Shown: positions 35,173 to 44,430 of the stretch, in pieces | Layout: every line of letters starts with the position of its first letter | Numbering within the stretch: the stretch's first letter is position 1 | Assembly: GCF_018603515.1 (NCBI RefSeq) | Contig: NZ_JACATN010000003.1 | Location: forward strand, 682,001-746,000 | Source: Zobellia barbeyronii | Lineage (GTDB): Bacteria > Bacteroidota > Bacteroidia > Flavobacteriales > Flavobacteriaceae | Direction: 5' to 3' | Length of the DNA stretch: 64,000 nt | Notes under the pieces: generated by a model | Database searches by the model: none | What the model saw: only the letters and a program-made list of their open reading frames with translations | Told to the model about the DNA's origin: nothing | Position numbers and translations under genes: made by a program

Positions 35173-35991
35173 ATGATTAAATTAAAAACACCCGAGGAAA
35201 TAGAACTAATGCGCGAAAGCGCCCTAGTAGTATCAAAAACTTTGGGCATGCTGGCATCGGAGATAAAACCAGGTGTCAACGCTCTATTTCTTGATAAGTT
35301 AGCAGAAGAATTCATACGGGAACAGGGCGCTGAACCAGGTTTCTTAGGCATGTACGACTTTCCGAATACATTGAATATGAGCCCTAATGCTCAAGTGGTA
35401 CATGGTATCCCAAACAATGAACCATTGAAAGATGGTGACATTATTTCTGTGGATTGTGGTTCTCTTAAAAATGGTTATTACGGTGATCATGCCTATACTT
35501 TTCCCGTAGGAGAAGTATCTGAAGAAACTAAAAAACTATTAAAAGTAGCCAAAGAGTCATTGTACTTGGGGATTTCAGAATTCAAAACTGGAAACCGAGT
35601 TGGAGATGTTGGTTTTGCCATCCAGAATTACTGTGAAAACCATGGTTACGGAGTTGTGCGTGAATTGGTTGGTCATGGATTGGGCAAAAAACTACATGAA
35701 GGACCAGAAATGCCAAACTACGGAAAACGTGGTCGAGGAAAACAGTTTAAAGAAGGTCTTGTTGTTGCCATTGAACCTATGATCAATATGGGAACAAAAC
35801 GCATAAAACAACTTAAGGATGGTTGGACAATCTTAACTGCAGATGGAAAACCAAGTGCACACTTTGAGCACAATGTAGCCATTGTTAACGGTAAGCCTCA
35901 ATTACTATCTACGTTTCAGTACATTTACGATGCTTTGGGTATCGAAACTGATGAAGAAGACAATTTCCGCAAGGAAAATTTTGTTCTTTAA
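35173..35991 (+). CDS. map: Methionine aminopeptidase, type I
   Basis: The 272-aa protein has all five metal ligands of the pita-bread fold: Asp94 (VDCGS), Asp105 (YGDHAYTF), His168 (GHGLGKKLHE), Glu201 (AIEPMIN) and Glu232 (FEHNVAI), plus the substrate His77 (VVHGIPN). It removes the initiator methionine from nascent proteins in the cytoplasm. Length and start agree with type Ia enzymes lacking the N-terminal zinc finger. It lies between gpmI and a methyltransferase gene on the same strand. Confidence 0.97.
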   Translation: MIKLKTPEEIELMRESALVVSKTLGMLASEIKPGVNALFLDKLAEEFIREQGAEPGFLGMYDFPNTLNMSPNAQVVHGIPNNEPLKDGDIISVDCGSLKNGYYGDHAYTFPVGEVSEETKKLLKVAKESLYLGISEFKTGNRVGDVGFAIQNYCENHGYGVVRELVGHGLGKKLHEGPEMPNYGKRGRGKQFKEGLVVAIEPMINMGTKRIKQLKDGWTILTADGKPSAHFEHNVAIVNGKPQLLSTFQYIYDALGIETDEEDNFRKENFVL

Positions 35992-36033
35992 GTTAGGGCG
36001 AACAGAGGTAATTTGTGCAAATAGATGTAATAC

Positions 36034-36804
36034 GTGTCCAAAATTTTCAAGTTTATTCTGAATGCTGTTCCCAGGCCCTTACTTATTAAACTAAGTTACG
36101 TGGTACGGCCTATATTAGGGCTATGGATGCGCGGCAATCGTTACGAGGACCCTATTGACGGTAAAACATTTAAGAGCTTCTTACCTTACGGCTATGAAAG
36201 CCCAAGAGAAAATGTACTTTCGCCTTTTACCTTATCTCTAGAAAGGCATCGTTTGTTATGGCTTTACTTAAAAAATGAGACTAACTTCTTTACCGAAAAA
36301 CTAAAGGTGCTTCATTTTGCTCCCGAACAGGCATTCTACAAGCGTTTTAGAAATCTTAAAAATCTAGAATATATAACCACTGATCTTTTATCTCCACTAG
36401 CGGATGTAAAGGCAGATATTTGCAATTTACCTTTTGAAGACAACTCTTTTGATGTTATTTTCTGTAACCATGTTCTTGAGCATATTCCGGATGACACCAA
36501 AGCAATGCAGGAACTATATCGTGTTCTTAGAAAGGGTGGTTGGGCTATTTTACAAATTCCTCAAGACCTTGAGCGTAAAACTACTTTTGAAGACGATTCT
36601 ATTACAGACAAGAAAGAACGCGCCAAAATATTTGGTCAGTATGACCATGTACGAATCTATGGTTGGGATTATTTTGATAAACTAAGAAGCATAGGTTTCA
36701 TAGTGAATGAAGTGGACTATACCGCTACTCTTTCTTCAGAAGACATAGACAAATACCGCTTGGCTAAAGGTGAAATAATACCTTTTGTAAAGAAACCGCT
36801 TTAG
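36034..36804 (+). CDS. Class I SAM-dependent methyltransferase (Methyltransf_11 type)
   Basis: The 256-aa product probably starts with GTG at 36034, since no ATG occurs until residue 32 and the residues before that are basic and hydrophobic as in relatives. KVLHFAPEQAFYKRF is an unusual motif I (hydrophobic strand, then APE instead of GxGxG), LEYITTDLLSP gives the acidic residue, and DVIFCNHVLEHIPDD with VLRKGGWAILQIP are the motifs of the Methyltransf_11 group. YDHVRIYGWDYFDKL near the end is typical of one flavobacterial clade. The substrate is unknown. The stop codon overlaps that of the convergent apbE by four bases. Confidence 0.85.
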   Translation: MSKIFKFILNAVPRPLLIKLSYVVRPILGLWMRGNRYEDPIDGKTFKSFLPYGYESPRENVLSPFTLSLERHRLLWLYLKNETNFFTEKLKVLHFAPEQAFYKRFRNLKNLEYITTDLLSPLADVKADICNLPFEDNSFDVIFCNHVLEHIPDDTKAMQELYRVLRKGGWAILQIPQDLERKTTFEDDSITDKKERAKIFGQYDHVRIYGWDYFDKLRSIGFIVNEVDYTATLSSEDIDKYRLAKGEIIPFVKKPL

Positions 36805-37811
36805 TTTTTTACTATTAAAGCTTCAAAACCGGGCGTCATGAATTCATGCGTTTCTCCCTTTTCGTCTATAAAAATAATATAAGCTTCCAGTTCCCGTTTT
36901 ACGGTCAATAGCTTCAGCACCTTATCCAAGTCCATTGCCATAAAAGAAGTGGCATACGCGTCTGCCTTTGCACAATTATCTGCCAAAACAGTAGCTGCCA
37001 ATGTATTTGCATTTTTTGTATACCCTGTAGTTGGATCAATAGTATGAACATATTTGAGCCCCGTTACCGGGTCCTCCCTAAAATGTCTATAATTTCCCGA
37101 TGAAGCCAAAGCCCTATCCTCAAGACGAATGGTTGCTTTTAATTTTCGCTCATTTTCCATGGTAGGATCGTCTATACCTACAATCCATGGTTTTTGTTTG
37201 ATTTGGTTTTGACCCTTTGCTACAAGCTCCCCTCCTACTTCCAATAAATAATTTTCGATACCCTTGCTATCCATAAGCTTTGCCAGCCTATCTATGGAGT
37301 ATCCTTTGGCAATGGCATTAAAATCAAAATAGATATTAGGATTGGATTTACGTATCGTATTTTCTTCCGTAAGCTCTACTTTGTTAAAACCTACGTATTG
37401 CAACAAGCTATCTACACGAGTGCTATCCATCTGTATCTGCTTTTCTGGACCAAACCCCCAAGCATTTACCAATATGCCAACAGTAGGGTCAAAATACCCT
37501 TCAGTAGCTCCGTATACTTCTTGAGACAATTGAAAAACCTCTTGAAACATTTCATCCACGACTACTGTAGAATCACCTTGATTAATCTTAGAAATATCCG
37601 ATGCAGGAATATAAGTGGATAATGAGTGATTGATAGCATCAAAAACAGAATCTACCTGTTTTTGAAGATCCAATTTATCCTGAGACAAATAAATAAGATT
37701 ATAAGAGGTACCCAAAGCACCTCCAGAAGTTTCATTGCGCACCATACCTGATGGGTTACTACCACATGAGAGTAAAAACAAAACACTAAAAAAAGCTAAA
37801 AATCTATTCAT
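36801..37811 (-). CDS. apbE: FAD:protein FMN transferase, lipoprotein
   Basis: The 336-aa protein has a lipoprotein signal (FFSVLFLLSC, Cys16) and the ApbE fold. FDFNAIAKGYSIDRLAKLM is the flavin-binding region, LLEVGGELVAKG the Gly-rich turn, and YVHTIDPTTGYTKN the metal site. ApbE uses FAD to attach FMN covalently to a threonine in target proteins; known targets include NqrB and NqrC, both encoded 3.2-6.2 kb upstream on the same strand. The gene overlaps the preceding 121-aa protein gene by ATGA, and this pair follows the nqr operon after a terminator. A role in maturing the NQR complex is well supported by this context. Confidence 0.95.
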   Translation of the reverse strand: MNRFLAFFSVLFLLSCGSNPSGMVRNETSGGALGTSYNLIYLSQDKLDLQKQVDSVFDAINHSLSTYIPASDISKINQGDSTVVVDEMFQEVFQLSQEVYGATEGYFDPTVGILVNAWGFGPEKQIQMDSTRVDSLLQYVGFNKVELTEENTIRKSNPNIYFDFNAIAKGYSIDRLAKLMDSKGIENYLLEVGGELVAKGQNQIKQKPWIVGIDDPTMENERKLKATIRLEDRALASSGNYRHFREDPVTGLKYVHTIDPTTGYTKNANTLAATVLADNCAKADAYATSFMAMDLDKVLKLLTVKRELEAYIIFIDEKGETHEFMTPGFEALIVKN

Positions 37812-38173
37812 TCTTTAATTTCGATTAAACCAATGTAATCTACTACGTAGGCTTCATTTAGATACACTGGTAGGTCTTGATTTTCGGCGTTTGAAAGTCC
37901 AACTCCCGCATAATACGTTCGTGCTTCCTGTTTATCTGCATGATTTTTCATCTTTTTCATAAAAGCCTCATCATATTTATGAGGATTCTCTGGATAAGCT
38001 ACGTAACGAACAACAATAAAATGTAATAATTTATCTTTTAGACATACAAATTGCGGATTCCTTTTAGGCTCGCTATTTACACCCATAAATTCAAAACCTT
38101 CGGCCTCGAGTTCCTTACCCACTATATTCATAGCTAAGTTATGCAGTTCTCGCTCAGATAATGGTTTGCCCAT
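37808..38173 (-). CDS. Conserved small protein linked to nqr/apbE, function unknown
   Basis: The ATG at 38173 (MGKPLSERELHNLAMNIVGKELE) gives 121 aa; an in-frame TTG three codons upstream is less likely. It is soluble, with an alpha-beta composition: GFEFMGVNSEPKRNPQFVCLKD, LLHFIVVRYVAYPENPHKYD and ARTYYAGVGLSNAEN. In flavobacteria this protein often stands between nqrF and apbE and is sometimes mislabelled as an NQR subunit. It lacks cofactor motifs. The ATGA overlap with apbE implies coupled translation, so a chaperone or accessory role in flavinylation or NQR assembly is possible (inference). Confidence 0.8.
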   Translation of the reverse strand: MGKPLSERELHNLAMNIVGKELEAEGFEFMGVNSEPKRNPQFVCLKDKLLHFIVVRYVAYPENPHKYDEAFMKKMKNHADKQEARTYYAGVGLSNAENQDLPVYLNEAYVVDYIGLIEIKE

Positions 38174-38194
38174 GATACTCAAAAATTAGGTCAA

Positions 38195-38224
38195 AAAAAA
38201 CCGATGCGTAAACATCGGTTTTTT
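38195..38224 (-). terminator. Rho-independent terminator of the nqr operon
   Basis: AAAAAACCGATG / CATCGGTTTTTT with a 6-nt loop, about 65 nt past the nqrF stop; A- and T-runs on both sides. It separates nqrABCDEF from the small gene-apbE pair. Confidence 0.9.
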
Positions 38225-38287
38225 TTATTTATTTGATTTATCAAAGAATAAAACTTAACTCTTATTTCCTTGACAATAAAAATCTTA

Positions 38288-39595
38288 TTATCCACCGAAA
38301 TCATCAAAGCGGATGTGCTCATCAGGGATACCGTAATCTTCTCCCATTTTTTGCACAGCTTTGTTCATCAATGGTGGTCCACAGAAGTAAAGCTCAATAT
38401 CTTCTGGAGACTCATGAAGGCTCAAGTAGTTATCAATAACACAATTGTGTATGAAACCTACAAAACCATCGCCAGGAGCGTCTATATTCTCTTTAACCTT
38501 CCAATTATCTTCCTCTGCAGGCTCTGAAAGTGCTAAATAGAATTTAAAGTTAGGAAAGTTTCTTTCTAATTCTCTAAAGTGCTCAAGATAGAAAAGTTCT
38601 CTTTTAGAACGACCACCGTACCAGTAAGTTACTTTTCTGTTAGTCTTTAATGTATTAAACAAGTGATACAAATGCGAACGCATTGGCGCCATACCTGCTC
38701 CACCACCAACGTAAAGCATTTCTGAATCAGATTCGTTGATGAAGAACTCACCGTAAGGACCTGAAATAATAACGTCATCACCCGGTTTTAAATTGAAAAT
38801 ATAAGATGAAGCAACACCAGGGTTAACATCCATCCAACCATTCTTAGCACGATCCCATGGTGGAGTCGCAATACGAACATTCAACATAATCTCTCTTCCT
38901 TCTGCTGGGTAAGAAGCCATAGAATAAGCTCTTTCAACAGTTTCAGGGTTTTTCATTACCAATGGCCAAAGATTAAACTTGTCCCATTCAGCTTTAAATT
39001 TATCTGGAGTTTCGTGTTCCTCTGGGTGAGCAGTAATATCTATATCTGCATATTTAATCTCACATTGAGGAATTTCAATCTGAATATAGCCACCAGCTTT
39101 ATAACCCATATCCTCAGGAATCTCAACAACGAATTCCTTAATAAAAGATGCTACGTTATAATTACGAACAACTTTACCAGGCCATTTCTTAATACCAAAT
39201 ACCTCTTCTGGTATAGTAATGTCCATATCTTGCTTCACCTTAACCTGACAGGCCAAACGTGCACCTGAATTCAATTCTCTTTTAGAGAAATGAGGTGTTT
39301 CAGTAGGAAGTGCTTCACCACCACCAGCAAGTACATGACACTCGCATTGTATACAAGTACCACCACCGCCACATGCAGATGGTAAGAATATTTTTTGGTT
39401 ACCTAACGTAGTAAGTAAGGAACTACCCGAACCAACTTCAATTTTCTTTTCTCCGTTAATTGTAATGGTAACCGGCCCCGATGGAGATAGTTTTTCTTTA
39501 GTGAACAATAAAAGGGCCACCAAGACCATCAATAGTATCATAAAGGCGACAACGGTGATTAAAATCGTTCCTCCAGTACTTGTAGCTAATAGCAT
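38288..39595 (-). CDS. nqrF: Na+-translocating NADH:quinone reductase subunit F
   Basis: The 435-aa NADH-oxidising subunit has one N-terminal membrane helix (ILITVVAFMILLMVLVALLLF), a [2Fe-2S] ferredoxin domain with Cys75, Cys81, Cys84 and Cys116 (SACGGGGTCIQCECHVL and RLACQV), and a ferredoxin reductase domain with the FAD motif RAYSMASYP and the NADH-binding GGGAGMAPMRSHLYHLF. The end IRFDDFGG is standard. It takes electrons from NADH and passes them into the complex. It is the last gene of the operon, 2 nt after nqrE. Confidence 0.97.
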   Translation of the reverse strand: MLLATSTGGTILITVVAFMILLMVLVALLLFTKEKLSPSGPVTITINGEKKIEVGSGSSLLTTLGNQKIFLPSACGGGGTCIQCECHVLAGGGEALPTETPHFSKRELNSGARLACQVKVKQDMDITIPEEVFGIKKWPGKVVRNYNVASFIKEFVVEIPEDMGYKAGGYIQIEIPQCEIKYADIDITAHPEEHETPDKFKAEWDKFNLWPLVMKNPETVERAYSMASYPAEGREIMLNVRIATPPWDRAKNGWMDVNPGVASSYIFNLKPGDDVIISGPYGEFFINESDSEMLYVGGGAGMAPMRSHLYHLFNTLKTNRKVTYWYGGRSKRELFYLEHFRELERNFPNFKFYLALSEPAEEDNWKVKENIDAPGDGFVGFIHNCVIDNYLSLHESPEDIELYFCGPPLMNKAVQKMGEDYGIPDEHIRFDDFGG

Positions 39596-39597
39596 AT

Positions 39598-40335
39598 CTA
39601 TTTATTTATGGCGTCGTTATAAGAGACTTCTTTAGTATCTATCTCTTCTTTAATTTCTTTCTTCTCTATTACTTTCTCAGCTGTTGTTTCTTCAACTGGT
39701 GCCGGTGCATCATCACCACCTGTTAACATACCTCCAAAACTCTGAAAACCAATACCCATTAAACCAGTAATGATAAATGTAATACCCAAGCCTCTTAACG
39801 GAGCAGGTACATTTGAATATCTAATTTTCTCACGAATTGCAGCAATAGCCAAAATAGCCAAGAACCAACCAATACCAGAGCTAACTCCATAATTAAAGGC
39901 TAATCCCAACGATTGAATATCTCTAGCTTGCATAAAAAGTGAGCCTCCTAATATAGCACAGTTCACAGCAATTAAAGGCAAGAAAATACCCAATGAATTA
40001 TATAATGAAGGTGAAAACTTCTCTACTACAATCTCTACCAACTGAACCATTGTTGCAATGGTAGCGATAAAAAGAATAAACGAAAGAAAGCTTAAATTGT
40101 AATCTGCATACTCAGGTCCTAACCAGACCAAAGCACCATCTCTTAAGAGATACTGATCCAACAACCAGTTTAACGGTACGGTAACAGCAAGTACAAAAAT
40201 TACAGCCGCTCCTAAACCTACAGCAGTAGCCACTTTTTTGGAGACCGCTAGGTAAGAACACATCCCCAAGAACACGGCAAATACCATGTTATCTATAAAG
40301 ATGGATTTAAAAAATAATTCAATATGCTCTAACAT
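39598..40335 (-). CDS. nqrE: Na+-translocating NADH:quinone reductase subunit E, with charged C-terminal extension
   Basis: The first ~205 residues match the six-helix NqrE: MVFAVFLGMCSYLAVSKK carries one of the two iron-ligand cysteines, and FLPLIAVNCAILGGSLF the other. The protein then continues for about 40 residues of Glu/Lys-rich sequence (GGDDAPAPVEETTAEKVIEK and beyond), which is absent from proteobacterial NqrE of about 198 aa. NqrE and NqrD form the membrane pair that holds the intramembrane iron centre. It is 21 nt downstream of nqrD. Confidence 0.96.
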   Translation of the reverse strand: MLEHIELFFKSIFIDNMVFAVFLGMCSYLAVSKKVATAVGLGAAVIFVLAVTVPLNWLLDQYLLRDGALVWLGPEYADYNLSFLSFILFIATIATMVQLVEIVVEKFSPSLYNSLGIFLPLIAVNCAILGGSLFMQARDIQSLGLAFNYGVSSGIGWFLAILAIAAIREKIRYSNVPAPLRGLGITFIITGLMGIGFQSFGGMLTGGDDAPAPVEETTAEKVIEKKEIKEEIDTKEVSYNDAINK

Positions 40336-40356
40336 AATTCTATCTTTTTACCTTAA

Positions 40357-41004
40357 TTAATTATCTTCTACCAGTGCTGGGTTTCTTGAGCGCTGTACCC
40401 ATATGATAATACCAACCACAATAAGTGCTGCTGGTGGAATAATCATAAACCCGTTATTCTCGTAACCAATAGAATAAAGTCCGGTTTTCTCAATTGGATT
40501 TCCCAAAACAGGATATCCAAATAAAGTACCAGAACCTAAAAGTTCTCTAAAGAAACCGACAATTATCAGAATTAATCCGTACCCAAGTGAATTACCTATT
40601 CCATCTAGAAAAGACTTCCAAGGACCATTAGCTAAAGCGAAAGCTTCAAAACGACCCATAATAATACAGTTGGTAATTATAAGACCAACGAATACCGAAA
40701 GTGTTTTACTGAGTTCATAAGCAAAAGCTTTCAGAACCTGATCCACAATAATCACCAAAGTAGCAACGACGATCAACTGAACGATAATTCTAATTTTTGA
40801 TGGAATAATGTTTCTCATCAAAGAGATAACAACATTACCTATTGCAAGAACAAAAAGTACAGAAACAGCCATTACTACAGAAGCTTTTAATTCTGCTGTA
40901 ATCGCCAAAGCGGAACATATACCCAATACTTGAATAGTAATAGGGTTGTTATCTGCTAACGGATCCGTTATTAAACTTGCATCTTTTTTTGTTAATAGTG
41001 CCAT
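40357..41004 (-). CDS. nqrD: Na+-translocating NADH:quinone reductase subunit D
   Basis: The 215-aa six-helix membrane protein is homologous to NqrE. Iron-ligand cysteines are in ITIQVLGICSALAITAEL and GLIITNCIIMGRFEAFA. The N-terminal TKKDASLITDPLADNNPITIQ is characteristic of NqrD. It forms the iron centre with NqrE, between the FeS cluster of NqrF and the FMN of NqrC. It starts 1 nt after the nqrC stop region, in a continuous operon. Confidence 0.97.
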   Translation of the reverse strand: MALLTKKDASLITDPLADNNPITIQVLGICSALAITAELKASVVMAVSVLFVLAIGNVVISLMRNIIPSKIRIIVQLIVVATLVIIVDQVLKAFAYELSKTLSVFVGLIITNCIIMGRFEAFALANGPWKSFLDGIGNSLGYGLILIIVGFFRELLGSGTLFGYPVLGNPIEKTGLYSIGYENNGFMIIPPAALIVVGIIIWVQRSRNPALVEDN

Positions 41005-41005
41005 A

Positions 41006-41755
41006 TTATTTTGCGCTAACGGTTTGTAAATAGTCTTTATAGAGTTGTAAACTCTCCTTGATCATAGCAGAAACACCGTTACCAGTAATGGTGGCTCCAG
41101 CTAAAGCATCTACTTCATTATCATCCTTAATATTGTTCAAAGGGTCGTTATTCCCCTTTGCAACAGCAATACCAGCATATTCCGTTCCTTTAAGAATACT
41201 TTCTCCTGTGAAATCATCCATAAAGTAACGTTGCTTGATGTTTGCACCCAAACCTGGAGTTTCCCCCTTGTGATCAAAGTAAACACCTTGTACAACCATT
41301 TTATCATCTAGTGCAATAAAGCCCCAAATAGCATCCCAAAGTCCTTTTCCATACATTGGAATGATATAATATTTCTTACCATCTTTCTCTCCTATCATAA
41401 GAGGAAGTTTAGGCGTTTCACCTTTTGAAGCGAGTGCCATTTGCTTTTTCATATCTATCAAATAGGCCTCATCATTTTCGGTGATTTTATCACCTTCTAT
41501 GATCAACTGTTCTTTAATGAAAGTTTTAAACTCCCCTTCTACCTTATCGGTAGAAACAAAATTTACACTACCCTCATCAACATTATCATCTACGCCCATG
41601 GCATAAAGAATATTCTGTTGTTTCTCGAACCGTTCGTTCTCAGTTATTCTGTCTTTTAAGCTTGAAGACATAAAAGCAAGAATAGACCCTACAATTACCA
41701 CCATAACGGCAGCAAAAATAATGGTATATGAATTTTTATCTGTATTGACTGCCAT
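41006..41755 (-). CDS. nqrC: Na+-translocating NADH:quinone reductase subunit C
   Basis: The 249-aa protein has one N-terminal helix (YTIIFAAVMVVIVGSILAFM) and a periplasmic FMN-binding domain. EVDALAGATITGNGV contains the covalent FMN site with Thr222 (the SGAT motif appears here as AGAT). GETPGLGANI is the second family motif. ApbE, encoded downstream of the operon, is the enzyme expected to attach FMN. Electron carrier between the intramembrane iron and NqrB. Confidence 0.97.
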   Translation of the reverse strand: MAVNTDKNSYTIIFAAVMVVIVGSILAFMSSSLKDRITENERFEKQQNILYAMGVDDNVDEGSVNFVSTDKVEGEFKTFIKEQLIIEGDKITENDEAYLIDMKKQMALASKGETPKLPLMIGEKDGKKYYIIPMYGKGLWDAIWGFIALDDKMVVQGVYFDHKGETPGLGANIKQRYFMDDFTGESILKGTEYAGIAVAKGNNDPLNNIKDDNEVDALAGATITGNGVSAMIKESLQLYKDYLQTVSAK

Positions 41756-41757
41756 AA

Positions 41758-43032
41758 CTATGCGGTTTCTGCGTGAAGTTCATTTGCCTTGCCAGCTGAA
41801 TCTTTTGGCAAGATAGTTGCATTTTTCAATCGTTTCAATCTACGTTTTACGTTTCCACGAACCACATAATGGTCAATTGTCGGTGCAAACACGTTCATTA
41901 GAAGTATAGCCAAGAAAACACCTTCTGGATATGCCGGGTTGAATACACGAATCATTACCGAAAGGAAACCAATGAAGAAACCGTAGAACCATTTACCACG
42001 ATTTGTCTGAGCTCCTGTAACAGGATCGGTTGCCATATAGACTATACCAAAAGCTAGACCACCAACAATAAGATGTTGCCAGAAATCAAAGCTCATTAAA
42101 CCATAAAATTTACTTGTTTCACCAATCCATCCTTGATCAACAACTCCGTTAAAGATTAAGCCCATTACTAAAGAACCTATTACAGCACTTAGCATAATAC
42201 GCCAGCTAGCAATCTTACTAAAGATTAAGAACAGCCCTCCTAAAAGGATTAAGAATGTTGACGTTTCACCAACTGAACCTGGAATAAAACCAAAGAACAT
42301 ATCCGAAACTGAATATGACATTTCTGCACCTTTATTCTGTGCCAAATACCCTAAGATAGTCTCACCAGAAATAGCATCAGGACCACCAGCGCGTTCTACA
42401 GCTTGGTAAACCCAAACCTTATCACCACTCATCCAAGTAGGATAAGCGAAGAATAAGAATGCTCTAATTGTCAAGGCTGGGTTAAGAATGTTCATTCCTG
42501 TACCACCAAATACCTCTTTACCTATAACTACACCAAAGACAACGGCTACGGATAACATCCAGAGTGGCGTATCTATTGGCACAATTAATGGAACTAACAT
42601 ACCTGTCACCAAGTATCCTTCTTCTACTTCATGCCCTTTAATAACGGCAAAAATAAATTCTACCAAAAGTCCTACCCCATAGGATACAACTACCAACGGA
42701 AGTACTTTTATAATACCGATCCAGAAATTGTCCCAAGTAAGAAAATCATTCACTAAAGAGAATTCCTGCGGAAACCCGTTAATGGCAGAAAAATGCTGAT
42801 ACCCTGCATTGAACATAGAAAAAAGTAATACAGGAACCAAGGCCATAATAACCGTGTTCATCGTACGCTTTAAATCATCTGCTGCTCTAACATGAGAACC
42901 ATTATGTGTGGTTTCATCAGGAGCAAACAAAAATGTGTGCAGTGCATTAAATGCAGGTGCCATTTTTTTACCGCGATAATGGTGCTTTAAAATGTGCAGC
43001 CTTTTCTTGAAAGTCAGTTTTTTATCACTCAT
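41758..43032 (-). CDS. nqrB: Na+-translocating NADH:quinone reductase subunit B
   Basis: The 424-aa polytopic protein has ten or so membrane helices. The covalent FMN site is DAISGETILGYL with Thr225 (S-G-x-T). VFGGTGMNILNPALTIRAFLFF and DPVTGAQTNRGKWFYGFFIG are conserved family segments. It carries riboflavin and FMN, contains the main Na+ path and the quinone site close to the NqrA interface. 3 nt from nqrA. Confidence 0.97.
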   Translation of the reverse strand: MSDKKLTFKKRLHILKHHYRGKKMAPAFNALHTFLFAPDETTHNGSHVRAADDLKRTMNTVIMALVPVLLFSMFNAGYQHFSAINGFPQEFSLVNDFLTWDNFWIGIIKVLPLVVVSYGVGLLVEFIFAVIKGHEVEEGYLVTGMLVPLIVPIDTPLWMLSVAVVFGVVIGKEVFGGTGMNILNPALTIRAFLFFAYPTWMSGDKVWVYQAVERAGGPDAISGETILGYLAQNKGAEMSYSVSDMFFGFIPGSVGETSTFLILLGGLFLIFSKIASWRIMLSAVIGSLVMGLIFNGVVDQGWIGETSKFYGLMSFDFWQHLIVGGLAFGIVYMATDPVTGAQTNRGKWFYGFFIGFLSVMIRVFNPAYPEGVFLAILLMNVFAPTIDHYVVRGNVKRRLKRLKNATILPKDSAGKANELHAETA

Positions 43033-43035
43033 CTT

Positions 43036-44388
43036 TTATCCTATTTCTTTATGCAATAGATCTAATCCTTCTCTAATAATCTGTTGATGTGGTTGTTTTG
43101 AAACACAAACAAACTCAGTCAACGAGAAATCCTCCGGTGCTACTTCATAAAGCCCCAGTTGCTCCATCTCATCCAAATCTTTTATCATACATGCTTTTAG
43201 CAACTGCATAGGAAAGATATCCAATGGAAATACTTTTTCATACATACCCGTTACCACAAACGCACGATGCTCTCCGTTTGTATTTGTAGTAAGGTCATAT
43301 TTTTTATTTGGTTGCATCCAAGAGAATGTTAACGCTCTTGTAGCCGATATTTTATTGAAGACAGGCTTGTTCCATCCAAACAATTCATAATCATCTCCTT
43401 CTGGAATAGCAGTTACCGTATTATTATAATACCCTAAATGACCATCTGGAGCAGATTTTGATCCCGTAAGAACATCACCATTTATTACCCTAAAATTATC
43501 ACCTTCAACGCCACTAGCGTATAAAAAGGTAGAAATTTCAGTTCCAATCTTAGTTGTATAATATTTTGGAGCCTTTACTGAAGAACCTACCAAAGCAACA
43601 GTACGTTCAGCATTAAACTTACCGGTCAATAGCAACTCACCAATTATCACCAAATCCTGAGGCGTAACCGTCCAAACTGTTTCTCCTTTATTAATAGGGT
43701 TTATCCTATTAATCTGCGTACCAACCAAACCAGCTGGGTGCGGACCAGAAACCTTATGCAATTCAACCCCTTTTAAACCGGCCAATGGCGAGTTATCAGA
43801 TTTCCCAACGGAAACATGAACCTTACCTGGCGTTAATTTATCCAAAGCGGTTATTGCAGCTTGAAGCTCTTTCTCCTTACCTTGCAAAACGTAGTTTAAG
43901 TCTGCCGCCAAAGGTGCCGTAACATAACCTGAAACGAAAATTGCTTTTGGATTTACATCCGGGTCAGCAACTATATCGTACGGACGTTGTTTTATAAAAG
44001 GCCAGCACCCTCCTTTTAAAAGGTATGCTTTAACCTCTTCCTTAGAAGCACTTTCTACATTCAACAAATCATGCACAACAGCTGCCTGTTCTTTATCTGC
44101 CAAAATCTTAAGTGAGAGAATGCGTCTTCGCGCTCCTCTTACAATCTCAACAAGCTCACCACTTACCGGTGATACGAAAAGCATGCTTTCTTTGTTTTTA
44201 TTGTAAAAAAGTGGTTCTCCCGCTTTGACTTCAGCACCCTGTTTTACCAACATTTTGGGTGTGACTCCGTGAAAATCGCTTAAGCCAATAGCATAAACGT
44301 TACTTAAAACGGCTTTTGATGTAGTTTGCTCTGCAGCTCCAACAAGTTTTATGTTCAAGCCCTTTTTAATCCTGATGTCTTTAGACAT
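43036..44388 (-). CDS. nqrA: Na+-translocating NADH:quinone reductase subunit A
   Basis: The 450-aa cytoplasmic subunit starts with MSKDIRIKKGLNIKLVGAA, the usual NqrA opening, and has GVTPKMLVKQGAEVKAGEPLF, KLTPGKVHVSVGKSD and LHKVSGPHPAGLVGTQINRINP. The end (EFVCVSKQPHQQIIREGLDLLHKE) also fits the family. NqrA contributes to ubiquinone/menaquinone binding with NqrB. It is the first gene of nqrABCDEF and has its own -7 element upstream. Confidence 0.97.
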   Translation of the reverse strand: MSKDIRIKKGLNIKLVGAAEQTTSKAVLSNVYAIGLSDFHGVTPKMLVKQGAEVKAGEPLFYNKNKESMLFVSPVSGELVEIVRGARRRILSLKILADKEQAAVVHDLLNVESASKEEVKAYLLKGGCWPFIKQRPYDIVADPDVNPKAIFVSGYVTAPLAADLNYVLQGKEKELQAAITALDKLTPGKVHVSVGKSDNSPLAGLKGVELHKVSGPHPAGLVGTQINRINPINKGETVWTVTPQDLVIIGELLLTGKFNAERTVALVGSSVKAPKYYTTKIGTEISTFLYASGVEGDNFRVINGDVLTGSKSAPDGHLGYYNNTVTAIPEGDDYELFGWNKPVFNKISATRALTFSWMQPNKKYDLTTNTNGEHRAFVVTGMYEKVFPLDIFPMQLLKACMIKDLDEMEQLGLYEVAPEDFSLTEFVCVSKQPHQQIIREGLDLLHKEIG

Positions 44389-44422
44389 ATTGTTCTAGAC
44401 CTTAGGTTAACAAAATTTGCAG

Positions 44423-44430
44423 CAAAAATA
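44423..44430 (-). promoter_or_regulatory. -7 element TATTTTTG for the nqr operon
   Basis: Exact TAnnTTTG on the minus strand, 34 nt before nqrA. The divergent plug gene has a near match, TACCTTTA at 44514-44521. Confidence 0.6.

Noticed and set aside
37808-38173. Labelling the 121-aa protein as an NQR subunit
   Set aside because: All six subunits are present elsewhere in the operon, and this protein has no cofactor motif or membrane helix.
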